Assembly: GCF_000525855.1 (NCBI RefSeq)
Contig: NZ_AODE01000007.1
Location: 24,001 to 82,730, forward strand
Length of the DNA: 58,730 nt
Direction: 5' to 3'
Origin: Listeria cornellensis FSL F6-0969
GTDB taxonomy: Bacteria > Bacillota > Bacilli > Lactobacillales > Listeriaceae
Position 1 is the first letter of the stretch. Every line of letters starts with the position of its first letter. This document shows positions 17,207 through 26,170 of this stretch, piece by piece. The notes under the pieces were generated by a model. That model was not told the DNA's origin. It saw only the letters and a program-made list of their open reading frames with translations, and ran no database searches. Made by a program: the position numbers and the translations under genes.

Positions 17207-17746
17207 GTGGGGGATGTTATTCGGTTGGCTACATTGGAGGATGCGGTGGTCGTGCATGATGTCTCGATTCGTGGGTACAAGCCGCTGAAGGATATGGATA
17301 TCAAATTTGTTGGGGCAACGGCGGATTTGGCGACGGTGGAGGAGAATATTCGGCGTAACGCGAATTATGTGTTGGAGCGTGATGGGCGGATTATTGCGAC
17401 GGTGACGGTGGCTTTTCCGTGGGCTTTAGGGGAGCGCTCGATTCAGCCGTATCCATTTATTTGGTGGTTTGCGGTGGATCCGGATTTCAAGCGGCAAGGT
17501 GTAGGGACGGCGCTCCTCGATTATGTGGAGGAGCAGGTTTTAGTGGCGCAGATTAAGGCTCCGGCGGTTTACTTGGCGACGGCGACGCGGCATCCTTGGC
17601 TTGTTTCGATTTATGAACATCGCGGGTACGTTGGGTTTTATGAGCATGAATATGAAGGGGATACTATTATTTTCTTGCGGAAGGTTTTGGATGAGTCGTT
17701 GTTTGCGGAACTTGGAAATGTGGACGTGCTAGTAAATTCGAAATAA
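17207..17746 (+). CDS. snaA: GNAT N-acetyltransferase, SnaA (YtmI) type
   Basis: 179 residues. The acetyl-CoA binding motif is seen as VDPDFKRQGVGTALLDYVEEQ (motif A, QxxGxG). YLATATRHPWLVSIYEHRGYV follows as motif B. In the B. subtilis operon this enzyme N-acetylates S-modified cysteines before oxidation. It starts at GTG 17207, seven bases after AGGAGG. The deacetylase that completes the B. subtilis route is not in this window. Confidence 0.82.
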   Translation: MGDVIRLATLEDAVVVHDVSIRGYKPLKDMDIKFVGATADLATVEENIRRNANYVLERDGRIIATVTVAFPWALGERSIQPYPFIWWFAVDPDFKRQGVGTALLDYVEEQVLVAQIKAPAVYLATATRHPWLVSIYEHRGYVGFYEHEYEGDTIIFLRKVLDESLFAELGNVDVLVNSK

Positions 17747-17757
17747 GGGGAGATTTT

Positions 17758-18585
17758 ATGAAAAAATGGATTTTTGGTGCGTTGTTAGTTGTGGCAAGTG
17801 GTGTTCTGCTCGCGGGTTGCGGGCTTGGAACGGATACGGGGGCGTCGAGTGATGCGCTTACAAAAGATGGTAAGGATGTTCAAACGGTTGTGGTTGGGAC
17901 TGGAACGCAATTTCCGAATATCTGCTTTATTGATGATAAGGGGAATTTGACGGGGTATGATGTGGAGCTTGTGCGTGCGCTGGATAAGAAGTTACCGCAG
18001 TACAAGTTTGAGTTTAAAACGATGGACTTTTCGAATTTATTACTGAGTTTGCAAACGAATAAAATCGACTTTGTGGCGCATCAAATGGAAGTGAACGATG
18101 AGCGTAAGGAGAAGTTTTTATTTAATAAGGAGCCATATAATGTTTTCCCGTTGCAGGTGGCGGTGAACGAGAAGAATACGGCTATTAAGTCGGTTGCGGA
18201 TCTCGCTGGGAAGACGGCGATCGTGAGTGCGACGAGTAATTCGGCGGTGTATTTGGAGAAATATAACAAGGAACACGGGGATAAAATTAATATCGTGTAT
18301 TCGGGAACGGGAAATAATGACGCGACAAATCAAATTAGAACGGGTCGCGCGGACGCTACGATTACGACTCCTTTTGCGGTGAAATTGCTGAATGAACAGG
18401 CAGACGCGCAACAAAAAGTAGTCGGAGATCCTGTGCTGAATTCGAAGGTTTTCTTCTTGTTACGCAAAAATGAGTCGCAGTTGTCGGATGATTTGGATGG
18501 TGCGCTTGCGGAATTGAAAGAAGAAGGCGTAGTTAGTAAATTGAGTAAAAAATGGCTTGGTGCTGATTACTCGGTTGATTTTTAA
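17758..18585 (+). CDS. Amino-acid ABC transporter substrate-binding lipoprotein (TcyJ/TcyK-like)
   Basis: 275 residues; signal peptide with lipobox LLAGCG (Cys21) for attachment outside the membrane. The rest is a family-3 solute-binding protein: VVVGTGTQFPNICFID, LTGYDVELVRAL, NKIDFVAHQMEVNDERKEKF. B. subtilis has two paralogues here (TcyJ, TcyK) and this locus has one. It binds cystine or S-substituted cysteine by context. ATG follows GGGGAG with 11 bases from the previous stop. Confidence 0.85.
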   Translation: MKKWIFGALLVVASGVLLAGCGLGTDTGASSDALTKDGKDVQTVVVGTGTQFPNICFIDDKGNLTGYDVELVRALDKKLPQYKFEFKTMDFSNLLLSLQTNKIDFVAHQMEVNDERKEKFLFNKEPYNVFPLQVAVNEKNTAIKSVADLAGKTAIVSATSNSAVYLEKYNKEHGDKINIVYSGTGNNDATNQIRTGRADATITTPFAVKLLNEQADAQQKVVGDPVLNSKVFFLLRKNESQLSDDLDGALAELKEEGVVSKLSKKWLGADYSVDF

Positions 18586-18606
18586 CGAATAAGGGGTGGA
18601 ACGCGA

Positions 18607-19311
18607 ATGGGGAAGGCGTTTGATTGGCATTTGATTTTTGATTTTATTCCGACGTTGCTGGAATATTTGATGATAACGTTGCAGGTTTTGTTTTATGCGA
18701 CGGTGATTGGGCTTGTTTTAGGCCTGATTTTGGCGGTGATTCGGTTGTTTCGAGTGCCAGTTTTGAGTCAGTTGGTGATCGTATTTCTTTCCTTTATTCG
18801 CGGGACGCCGATGTTGATTCAGTTGTTCTTGGTGTTTTATGGGTTACCGGCGTTATTGCTCGTGATTGGCGTCGATATTTCGCGGATGGCGCCGGCGTAT
18901 TTCGTGATTGTGACGTACGCGCTGCGTGATGGGGCGATTTTCTCGGAGATTTTTCGAAGCGCGATCAAGGGCGTGGATTACGGGCAAACGGAAGCCGCGA
19001 TGTCTGTTGGTATGAGCCCGATGCAGAGCTTTTTCCGAATTGTGTTGCCGCAGAGTGCGAGTATCGCGTTTCCTAATGTCGCGAATTCGGTGATTAGCTC
19101 GCTGAAAGATACGTCGCTCGCGTTCACGATTGGGCTGATGGACATGATGGGGCGCGGCGAAGCGCTGATTGCGGCGACGGCTCACGCGCTGGAAGTCTAT
19201 ATCGCGATGTCGATCATTTATTATGCGGTTGTTTTAATCTTAGAGCAAGCTGCAAAAGTATTTGAAAAACGTGCAAACCGTCATAAAGCACCGATCATGG
19301 TTCTAGACTAA
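18607..19311 (+). CDS. tcyL: Amino-acid ABC transporter permease, TcyL-like
   Basis: 234 residues, His/Glu/Gln/Arg-opine family permease with about five membrane segments. Conserved pieces are FLSFIRGTPMLIQLFLVFYGLP, the RDGAIFSEIFRSAIKGV region and the EAA-like loop SVGMSPMQSFFRIVLPQ that docks on the ATPase. It pairs with the next permease. The strand composition of the coding DNA changes from G-rich to C-rich between its end and the start of the next gene. Confidence 0.87.
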   Translation: MGKAFDWHLIFDFIPTLLEYLMITLQVLFYATVIGLVLGLILAVIRLFRVPVLSQLVIVFLSFIRGTPMLIQLFLVFYGLPALLLVIGVDISRMAPAYFVIVTYALRDGAIFSEIFRSAIKGVDYGQTEAAMSVGMSPMQSFFRIVLPQSASIAFPNVANSVISSLKDTSLAFTIGLMDMMGRGEALIAATAHALEVYIAMSIIYYAVVLILEQAAKVFEKRANRHKAPIMVLD

Positions 19312-19332
19312 GAAAAGGAGGCGAAATACACG

Positions 19333-20043
19333 ATGCAACTCGATTATCCGTTTATTTGGGAGGCTTTTAAAGAAATTTTGACGGCTCTCCCGCTTACCTT
19401 AATGCTTACATTTGTACCCCTTATTGTTGGTTTTTTAATCGGACTTGGCGTCGCGTTAGCACGGATTTATCGCGTTAAGGGCGTCTATCATGTGGCGAAT
19501 GGCTACGTATCTTTTGTTCGCGGAACGCCAATCGTGATGCACATCATGCTGATTTATTTCGGCTTACCGCTCTTGCTCGATAGTCTGGCGAAGCGCTACG
19601 ACTGGTCATTTAACATCAACGGCGTACCAATCACGATTTTTGTACTTATCGCGTTGTCGCTTAGTGCTGGGGCTTACCTTTCCGAGATTATTCGCTCAGG
19701 CATTGTTGCCGTACCAAGCGGCCAAATCGAGGCGGGCTATTCGGTCGGGATGACCAAATTCCAAGTGATGACGCGCATCATTTTACCGCAAGCACTCGCG
19801 CAGTCGATTCCCAATTTGACGAATATCGTGGTTGGCTTTTTGCAGGCATCGTCTATCGCTTTCCTCGTCTCCGTCAAAGAAATCACGGGAACCGCGCAGA
19901 TCGTAGCCTCAAGCAACCTCAAGTTTCTCGAGGCATTCATCGCGGCGGGCCTGCTATACTGGGGTGTTACAATCATCATCGAACTGGTTGCGTCACTTGT
20001 CGACCGCAAAGCCACGGCCTATAATCGAGGAGGGATTGGATGA
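19333..20043 (+). CDS. tcyM: Amino-acid ABC transporter permease, TcyM-like
   Basis: 236 residues, same family as the preceding permease: [34 protein letters not shown] and the EAA loop [17 protein letters not shown]. Start follows AAAAGGAGG. Its last codons overlap the ATPase ATG (stop 20041-20043, ATG 20040), which indicates tight coupling. Confidence 0.87.
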   Translation: MQLDYPFIWEAFKEILTALPLTLMLTFVPLIVGFLIGLGVALARIYRVKGVYHVANGYVSFVRGTPIVMHIMLIYFGLPLLLDSLAKRYDWSFNINGVPITIFVLIALSLSAGAYLSEIIRSGIVAVPSGQIEAGYSVGMTKFQVMTRIILPQALAQSIPNLTNIVVGFLQASSIAFLVSVKEITGTAQIVASSNLKFLEAFIAAGLLYWGVTIIIELVASLVDRKATAYNRGGIG

Positions 20044-20850
20044 TTCGCTTACAAGGAATTAAAAAGAAATTCGGCGACCAAGAGGTACTTAAAGGCATCG
20101 ATTTAACGATCAATAAAGGCGAGGTGATCACGATTCTAGGTCCCAGCGGCTCTGGAAAAACGACGCTCCTGCGCTGCCTCAATTACTTAGAAAAACCAAA
20201 CGGCGGCCTAATCGAAATTGGCAATGTGACTGTGGCGACGGAGAAAGCGACGAAAAAAGACATCATTGCTCTACGCAAACAAACCGCGATGGTGTTCCAA
20301 CATTACAACCTATTTGCGCATAAAACCGTGATTCAAAACGTAATGGAAGGCCTCATTATCGCCCAAAAAAGTGAAAAAAGCCGAAGCCCGCGCGCGCAGT
20401 GAAGCCATCCTCGCAAAAGTCGGACTCGGCGATAAACTCGATTTTTTCCCCAGTCAGCTTTCAGGGGGACAACAACAACGCGTCGGCATTGCGCGCGCAC
20501 TCGTCTTAAATCCAGAAGTTATCCTGTTTGACGAACCAACCTCCGCGCTCGATCCAGAGCTCGTCGGTGAAGTTTTGGCGGTGATAAAAGCGATCGCGGA
20601 AGAAGGCATGACCATGGTTGTGGTGACGCACGAGATGCAATTCGCGAAAGAAGTTTCCGATCATGTCCTGTTCATGGCGGACGGCATCGTGGTAGAAGAA
20701 GGAAGCCCAGCCGAACTATTCGGTGCACCAAAACAAGAACGAACCCGCCAATTCCTGAAACGGATATCCGGCGATGTGACTGTGCCACAAGTAATCGTAC
20801 CACTAAAAGAAGCTTGGATTGCGACTCCTTCCAAGCCGACTGCGTTCTAA
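20040..20850 (+). CDS. tcyN: Amino-acid ABC transporter ATP-binding protein, TcyN-like (one frameshift)
   Basis: 269 residues after correction. Walker [11 protein letters not shown]-loop [11 protein letters not shown], signature [15 protein letters not shown], Walker [14 protein letters not shown], and the switch histidine in VVVTHEMQF. The frame breaks in the A6 run at 20365-20370; five A's give [16 protein letters not shown]. It is the last gene of the SAM-riboswitch operon. An extra 15-residue C-terminal tail is present. Energises uptake with the two permeases. Confidence 0.87.
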
Positions 20851-20856
20851 AATTTA

Positions 20857-20874
20857 TTGTTGAAAAAGAAACAA
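20857..20874. promoter_or_regulatory. MarR operator 1 over the regulator's own promoter
   Basis: TTGTTGA-N4-GAAACAA. It overlaps the -35 (TTGAAA, 20860-20865), with TATAAT (20883-20888) 17 bases further on. The same 18-base pattern occurs twice before the efflux gene. Confidence 0.75.
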
Positions 20875-20924
20875 AAAAGAGCTATAATTGTCCTTAACAT
20901 ACGAAGCAGGTAGGAGGGCAAGTC

Positions 20925-21383
20925 ATGAACAAGGAAGACGAAATCATGTCGGGCGTCAGAGATGTATTTAACAAAATGGCCTCGCTGAACAAGTCAAAAA
21001 TGGAAGTTAGTCTTAAGGGCTACAAATCGTCCGAAGTCCACGGCGTCGAATACATCGGAAAAATGGCTGACCCCAACGTAACCAAGCTCGCGGAAGCCTT
21101 TTACATGACCCGAGGCGCCATCAGCAAATTGACGAAAAAACTAATGGAAAAAGACCTCATCGAAAGCTACCAAAAAGCAGAAAACAAGAAAGAAATCTAT
21201 TTCCGCCTCACCCCAAAAGGACAAGAAGTTTTTGATATCCACGAAACGCTACACAAAGAGTTTCAGGAGCGAGATAAAGCCATTTTTGAACAAATAACGG
21301 AGGAACAATTCCATGCTACACTAAACTTCCTAAAAAAATACAGTAACCATTTGGATGCCGAAATACGAAAAACAGAATCCTGA
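20925..21383 (+). CDS. MarR family transcriptional regulator
   Basis: 152 residues with the winged-helix pattern SEVHGVEYIGKMADPNVTKLAEAF, MTRGAISKLTKKLMEKDLI and the wing ENKKEIYFRLTPKGQEVF. ATG follows AGGAGGG. Its promoter carries one copy of TTGTTGA-N4-GAAACAA, and the downstream MFS gene carries two. The simplest model is a ligand-released repressor of itself and the pump. A weak hairpin with T tract (about 21400-21434) ends the transcript. Confidence 0.85.
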   Translation: MNKEDEIMSGVRDVFNKMASLNKSKMEVSLKGYKSSEVHGVEYIGKMADPNVTKLAEAFYMTRGAISKLTKKLMEKDLIESYQKAENKKEIYFRLTPKGQEVFDIHETLHKEFQERDKAIFEQITEEQFHATLNFLKKYSNHLDAEIRKTES

Positions 21384-21399
21384 TGATACAATATGAAAC

Positions 21400-21434
21400 A
21401 GCTCAACCCTCATTTGGAGTCAGAGCTTTTTTTA
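21400..21434 (+). terminator. Terminator after marR
   Basis: AGCTC (21400-21404) with GAGCT (21423-21427) and an inner CTC/GAG pairing, followed by seven T's. Confidence 0.5.
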
Positions 21435-21448
21435 TTTTTAAAAATAAT

Positions 21449-21494
21449 TTGTTGACAAGGAAACAAAAATAGGTTATTGTTGACGGAGAAACAA
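21449..21494. promoter_or_regulatory. Tandem MarR operators 2 and 3 over the efflux promoter
   Basis: Two copies of TTGTTGA-N4-GAAACAA at 21449-21466 and 21477-21494, 28 bases apart centre to centre. The first contains the -35 (TTGACA, 21452-21457) and the second begins within the -10 (TATTGT, 21475-21480). Confidence 0.75.
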
Positions 21495-21521
21495 AATAAC
21501 GACACATAAGGAGCGAAACCC

Positions 21522-22755
21522 ATGTCACAAATCAAATCACACAACAATCAACCAATCGTCAATAAACACGCCTTAGTATTCGGCCTAATCTCTGTATTTC
21601 TTATCGGAATAGGTTTCAGCATTATTACACCAGTCATTCCGTTTTTAGTACAGCCATATATAACGAATCCAGGAGACCAAGCGATGGTCGTGACTCTGCT
21701 CATGTCGGTGTACGCTGTCTGCATGTTCTTCTCAGCACCCGTGCTCGGAGCTCTTAGCGACAGATACGGGCGGCGTCCCATACTCATCGTGAGCCTACTA
21801 GGAGCCGCAATGGGATTCTTCGTTTTCGGGATCGGCGGCGCGCTATGGGTCCTATTCGCCGGACGCATTATCGAGGGCATCACAGGCGGTAGCATCAGCA
21901 CCATCTTCGCCTACTTTGCCGACATCACGCCGCCAGAACAACGCACCAAATATTTCGGCTGGGTAAGCGCGATGGCCGGCGCTGGTTCGATTATGGGTCC
22001 AACAATCGGCGGGCTACTCGCAACCAACTTCGGCTACACCGCACCACTTTATTTCGGCGCCATCATCGCACTGCTCAACATGATTTACGGCTACTTTTTC
22101 ATGCCAGAAAGCCTCAACGAAAAAAAATAGACTCCAAAAAATCACAGCAGCGCGACTCAATCCATTTATCCAACTTTTCAACATCCTGTCCATCAAAAAT
22201 TTAAACCGACTACTCATCGCGGCATTCCTACTTTGGATACCGAGCGGTTCACTACAAGCCATCATGTCCCAATTCACCATCGATACATTCAACTGGAAAC
22301 CAGCACTTATCGGACTCGTATTTTCCATCATGGGATTCCAAGACATCATTTCACAAGCCTTCATCATGCCCCAACTTTTGAAAAAGCTCAGCGACAAGCA
22401 AATCGCGATACTTGGAATGATCGCAGAACTCGCCGGTTATGCCTTCATCGCAACATCAACCATCGTCGCGTCTGTACCACTTTTCATCATCGGTTTCTTT
22501 GTATTCGGTTTTGGCGATTCCATCTTCGGACCATCATTCAACGGTATGCTATCCAAATCGGTCGATGCCAGCGAACAAGGACGGATTCAAGGTGGTAGCC
22601 AATCCATCCAATCATTAGCGCGAATCATCGGTCCAATACTTGGAGGCGCCATCTATGTATCACTCGGACATGCCGCACCAGCCGTGATGGGCGTTATCCT
22701 ACTCGCCGCAGCAATTATCGTTTTATATAAAGCCAAACAAGTTAGCGCACACTAA
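21522..22755 (+). CDS. MFS drug efflux transporter (one frameshift)
   Basis: 410 residues, 12 membrane segments expected after correction. The motif A signature between segments 2 and 3 is LGALSDRYGRRP, and motif C-like GSIMGPTIGG is present in segment 5, which marks drug:proton antiporters. The A8 run at 22120-22127 breaks the frame in the central loop; seven A's join SLNEKNRLQKITAARLNP to the second half. RBS AAGGAG. Regulation by the neighbouring MarR is supported by the shared operators. Substrates are unknown. Confidence 0.85.
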
Positions 22756-22802
22756 AAAAGGGTGAACAGAAATCCAGTTGTAGATTTCTGTTCACCCTTT
22801 TT
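22755..22802. terminator. Bidirectional terminator between efflux gene and beta-lactamase
   Basis: Perfect 20-bp arms (AAAAAGGGTGAACAGAAATC and its complement) around an 8-base loop, ending in T's on both strands. Confidence 0.9.
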
Positions 22803-22803
22803 G

Positions 22804-23726
22804 CTATAGAGAATAATAATCACTAAGTACTTTGGCCGCATCCGCTATCAATTGATCGTTATATTCATCATCTTTACCAGTTTTTTTTAGAAAAAATAAC
22901 CCATACGAGCGGTTTCGCGTCCTTGTTTTTAGGATAAATCATCGCGATAGCATTCCGAGTGCCGTAAGAACCAGCGCCAGTTCTGTCACCAACAACATAA
23001 CCATTCGGAACACCAGCACGAATCAATGTACCACCAGTCGTATTCGCAATCAACGTCTGCTTAAAATAAGCCAATCTATCAGCCGGCAGATTCCCATTGG
23101 TTAGTAGGTAGGCGAGCGTCTTAGCCATCGCTTCCGGAGTCGTCGTATCACGTATATCACCAGGCACAGCATCATTTAGTTCAGGCTCATAGCGAACAGG
23201 TTTCATCGTCTTATCACCGATTTTCAAGAGCTCTTTCTCAAAGCCTTTAGGTCCACCAAGCTGTTGAAGCGTCAGATTCGCCGCCGTATTATCACTGTAA
23301 GTCATCGACGCGTTAATAAGCTCCTTCATCGTCATCCCGCTAGCCACATGTTTTTCCGTAATCGGCGAATGATCCACTAAATCCTCTTTTGAAAAAGTAA
23401 ACCGTTTATTCAGCTGTTCATCTGTCAAATTTTTCAGTAATATCCCGCCAGCAATCGCTTTGAAAGTGGAGGCATAAGCAAATCGTTCCTCTGCATTAAA
23501 ATTAATGGTTTGCTTGCCTCCCATGTCCATACCGTAAACACCTAATGTCGCTCCATACTTTTTTTTCCAATTTTTCGAGAGCTGCTTTGACTTGTGCATT
23601 TTCCGTTTCCTGCTTCGTTTCTTCTTTTTTAGTGGCCGCCACATCTTTATCTGGCGTACCACACGCTACCAACCCCGCCACTGCCAAACTGACCGTTAAA
23701 CCTAACAAAATTTTTCTCATACGCAT
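22804..23726 (-). CDS. Class A beta-lactamase lipoprotein (two frameshifts)
   Basis: Serine beta-lactamase, 306 residues after correcting two T8 runs (23559-23566 and 22881-22888) to seven. The signal peptide ends in the lipobox LVAC, so it is probably membrane-anchored outside. Active-site motifs: STFK (Ser70-Lys73), YSDN (SDN loop), EPELNDA (Glu166 region), and DRTGAGSYGT at the KTG position, where Arg replaces the usual Lys234. The second correction adds FSKKTGKDDEYNDQLIADA and a normal C-terminal helix. RBS AGGAGATG. It may confer penicillin resistance; the Arg variant could alter the spectrum. Confidence 0.88.
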
Positions 23727-23988
23727 GTTTTCATCTCCTATCTTTAGTTTGTGTTACATGCTCTAGTTTATGGCACAAAGTTAAAGCGGGACTGCAGAAA
23801 ACAGAAAGAAAATATTAAGTTTTGATGGTTCATTTTGCATAAATGTTAGAAAATGCGTCGTAAATCATTCTATTTTTGCATTCTGTTATCTTGCTAACAT
23901 CTTTTAACTGGTATAATAGAAGTGGACATTTCATTTTAAAATTTGTATACTGTGCAACATACATAGTTTCGATGAAAGGAGGAGCCTA

Positions 23989-24925
23989 ATGGATAAACAA
24001 AAACAGCAGCTAAGCATTGAAGTAGCACGACTTTATTACCAATCCGACTACAGTCAACAAGAAATCGCCAGCCAACTCGGCATCTCGCGCCCAACTGTAT
24101 CTCGACTTTTGCAATTTGCCAAAGAAAGTGGTTACGTCGAGATTAAAGTCACCGATCCGTTCGCTGATTTGGACGCGCTGGAAACGGCACTCCAAGAAAA
24201 GTATAACTTGAAAGAAGCACATGTCGTCTTTTCACCGACTACCGAATACACAACCATCACCGATTTCCTCAGCAAAAAGGGAGCCGAATACCTCGAAGAA
24301 AACGTCAAAAATGGCGACATCCTAGGCGTTAGCTGGGGAACAACGATGTACGAAGTCGCGAAAAAAAATCCGGCCACAAGACGTGCGTGGCGTCGAAGTT
24401 ATTCAATTAAAAGGCGGAATTAGCCATTCTAATGTCAACACCTACGCGTCCGAAACGATTTCTCTCTTCGCCGAAAATTTTCAAACAATGCCACGCCACT
24501 TACCGCTTCCAGTTATTTTTGACAACGCGACCGTCAAGGAGATGGTGGAGCAAGACCGTCATATTCACCACATCATCGAAATGGGAAAGCAAGCGAATAT
24601 CGCCGTGTTCACCGTAGGAACTGTCCGCGATGAGGCACTACTTTTCCGACTTGGCTATTTCAACGAAGCCGAGAAAAAGTTGCTGAAAACGATTGGTGTT
24701 GGAGATATATGTTCCCGTTTTTACGATAAAGACGGCCAAATATGTAGTGCCGAAATCGATGCTCGCACAATTGGTATCGAACTCGAATCACTTAAGCAAA
24801 AAGAGCGCTCCATTCTAATTGCAGGTGGAGCAAGGAAAGTTGCCGCGATTCACGGCGCACTCCAAGGCGAATACGCGAACGTCCTCATCACCGACCAGTA
24901 CACAGCGAAAGAATTAGTTCGATAG
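23989..24925 (+). CDS. deoR: DeoR transcriptional repressor (SorC family; one frameshift)
   Basis: 311 residues after correction, close to B. subtilis DeoR (SorC family, not the E. coli DeoR type). N-terminal helix-turn-helix: YSQQEIASQLGISRPTVSRLLQFA. The sugar-binding C-terminal domain senses deoxyribose-5-phosphate in B. subtilis; segments such as GDILGVSWGTTMYEVA and ILIAGGARKVAAIHGAL are present. The break is an A8 run at 24361-24368; seven A's give AKKIRPQDVRGVEV. A matching operator precedes deoC. RBS AAAGGAGGAG. Confidence 0.85.
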
Positions 24926-24991
24926 TAGCTTTTTAGCTAGATATATGGCTGAACTCTGTTTTTTTTGCTTCTAATTATGGTAGTATGTAAT

Positions 24992-25113
24992 AGAAAGAAG
25001 GCTATGCGTCAACATAGCCCTCCACACAAACATAAAACACCGTTTAAGATGGTGCCAGCCTTCATAGTTCTTTTCGAAACCACTCAGCTGTCTAGAGCTT
25101 ATGAGTGGTTTTT
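24992..25113 (+). ncRNA. Candidate antisense RNA of a type I toxin-antitoxin locus
   Basis: Convergent with the toxin gene. The 5' region carries AAAGAAGGCTA (24994-25004), repeated as a direct repeat at 25258-25268 in the toxin leader region, so the two RNAs can pair there. GGCTATG...CATAGCC forms a 5' hairpin. The RNA would end at the shared terminator 25077-25113. The promoter is weak by eye (TTGCTT ... TATGTAAT), so the 5' end is approximate. Confidence 0.55.
25077..25113. terminator. Shared bidirectional terminator of the toxin-antitoxin pair
   Basis: AAACCACTCA (25077-25086) pairs with TGAGTGGTTT (25102-25111), with inner GCT/AGC, then T's. It overlaps the toxin's stop codon region. 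Confidence 0.75.
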
Positions 25114-25201
25114 ACTTATCTCTGTCATTTTTACTGTTCATTATCATAACGACAAGCCCCGCGAAGGCGACCATAAGCGTTAATGACTCAAACACAGTCA
25201 T
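25112..25201 (-). CDS. Holin-like type I toxin peptide, 29 residues
   Basis: The peptide MTVFESLTLMVAFAGLVVMI is followed by a short charged tail (MNSKNDRDK). It has one hydrophobic helix with the MTVFE...LMxAFAxLVV pattern of the putative holin-like toxin family (Hol_Tox). ATG lies seven bases after AGAAAGGA. The toxin would insert in the membrane when its antisense RNA is lost. A TATACT element with a TG extension (about 25302-25310, minus strand) can drive a long leader. Too short for most gene finders. Confidence 0.7.
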   Translation of the reverse strand: MTVFESLTLMVAFAGLVVMIMNSKNDRDK

Positions 25202-25343
25202 AATTAATCCTTTCTAGGAGAAACCACGAATAACATCGGCATCACCTACTTTCATAAAAAGAAGGCTACCAAACCACATCATAAACTTGTTTGCCCATCT
25301 AGTATACCATGTTACGCAAAGAAAAAATCGCCTAATTATCATT

Positions 25344-25395
25344 TTGAACATAATTTCATATATAACTTTACAAATGTTCATAGATGTATTATGAT
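25344..25395 (+). promoter_or_regulatory. deoC promoter with DeoR operator
   Basis: TTGAACATAATTTCA (25344-25358) agrees at 14 of 15 positions with my recollection of the B. subtilis DeoR palindrome (ATTGAACAAAATTTCAAT). A further half-site, TGTTCA (25375-25380), sits between the -35 (TTTACA, 25367-25372) and the -10 (TATGAT, 25390-25395, 17-base spacer), as in B. subtilis. Confidence 0.75.
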
Positions 25396-25429
25396 GAAGA
25401 CAAATAAGAGAAAAGCGAGGAGATTAATC

Positions 25430-26104
25430 ATGACGAATATCGCCAAAATGATCGACCACACAGCTTTAAAACCAGAAACAACGAAGGAAATGATTCTAAA
25501 ACTAACGGCAGAAGCGAAACAATTCAATTTTGCATCTGTTTGTGTGAACCCAACTTGGATTGAGCTAGCACACGAACAATTAGCAGGAACAGGCGTGGAC
25601 GTATGTACGGTTATCGGCTTTCCACTTGGCGCTAACACAAGCGTTACTAAAGCTTTCGAAGCGGCAGACGCTATCCAAAAAGGCGCGACAGAAGTTGATA
25701 TGGTCATCAATATCGGTGCCCTAAAAGATAAAAACGACGCATTGGTGGAATCTGATATTAAAGCCGTTGTGGACGCAGCAAAAGGCAAAGCACTAGTCAA
25801 AGTCATCATCGAAACGTGCTTATTATCAGACGAAGAAAAGGAACGCGCATGCCGTTTAGCGGTAGCGGCAGGAACTGATTTCGTTAAAACGTCAACAGGC
25901 TTTTCAACAGGTGGCGCTACAGCCGAAGATATCGCGTTAATGCGCAAAACAGTTGGTCCTGATATCGGCGTGAAAGCATCTGGCGGCATTCGTACAAAAG
26001 AAGATGTGGATAAAATGATCGAAGCAGGTGCAACTCGTATCGGAGCAAGCGCGGGCGTGTCGATTGTTTCAGGAAATGACGCAAATCCAAAAGATAACTA
26101 TTAA
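25430..26104 (+). CDS. deoC: Deoxyribose-phosphate aldolase
   Basis: 224 residues. Splits 2-deoxyribose-5-phosphate into glyceraldehyde-3-phosphate and acetaldehyde, the last step of deoxynucleoside breakdown. Seen: [36 protein letters not shown], the region [10 protein letters not shown], and [14 protein letters not shown], which holds the Schiff-base lysine. I start at ATG 25430, after GAGGAG; an upstream in-frame ATG would lie on the promoter. DeoR operator upstream. The LacI gene follows after 66 bases. Confidence 0.95.
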   Translation: MTNIAKMIDHTALKPETTKEMILKLTAEAKQFNFASVCVNPTWIELAHEQLAGTGVDVCTVIGFPLGANTSVTKAFEAADAIQKGATEVDMVINIGALKDKNDALVESDIKAVVDAAKGKALVKVIIETCLLSDEEKERACRLAVAAGTDFVKTSTGFSTGGATAEDIALMRKTVGPDIGVKASGGIRTKEDVDKMIEAGATRIGASAGVSIVSGNDANPKDNY

Positions 26105-26170
26105 CAAAATCACTGAAATGTGGCATGATGGAGGAGAAGTAATTTTTCCTGTGAAAAGAGGCGAGCCACA

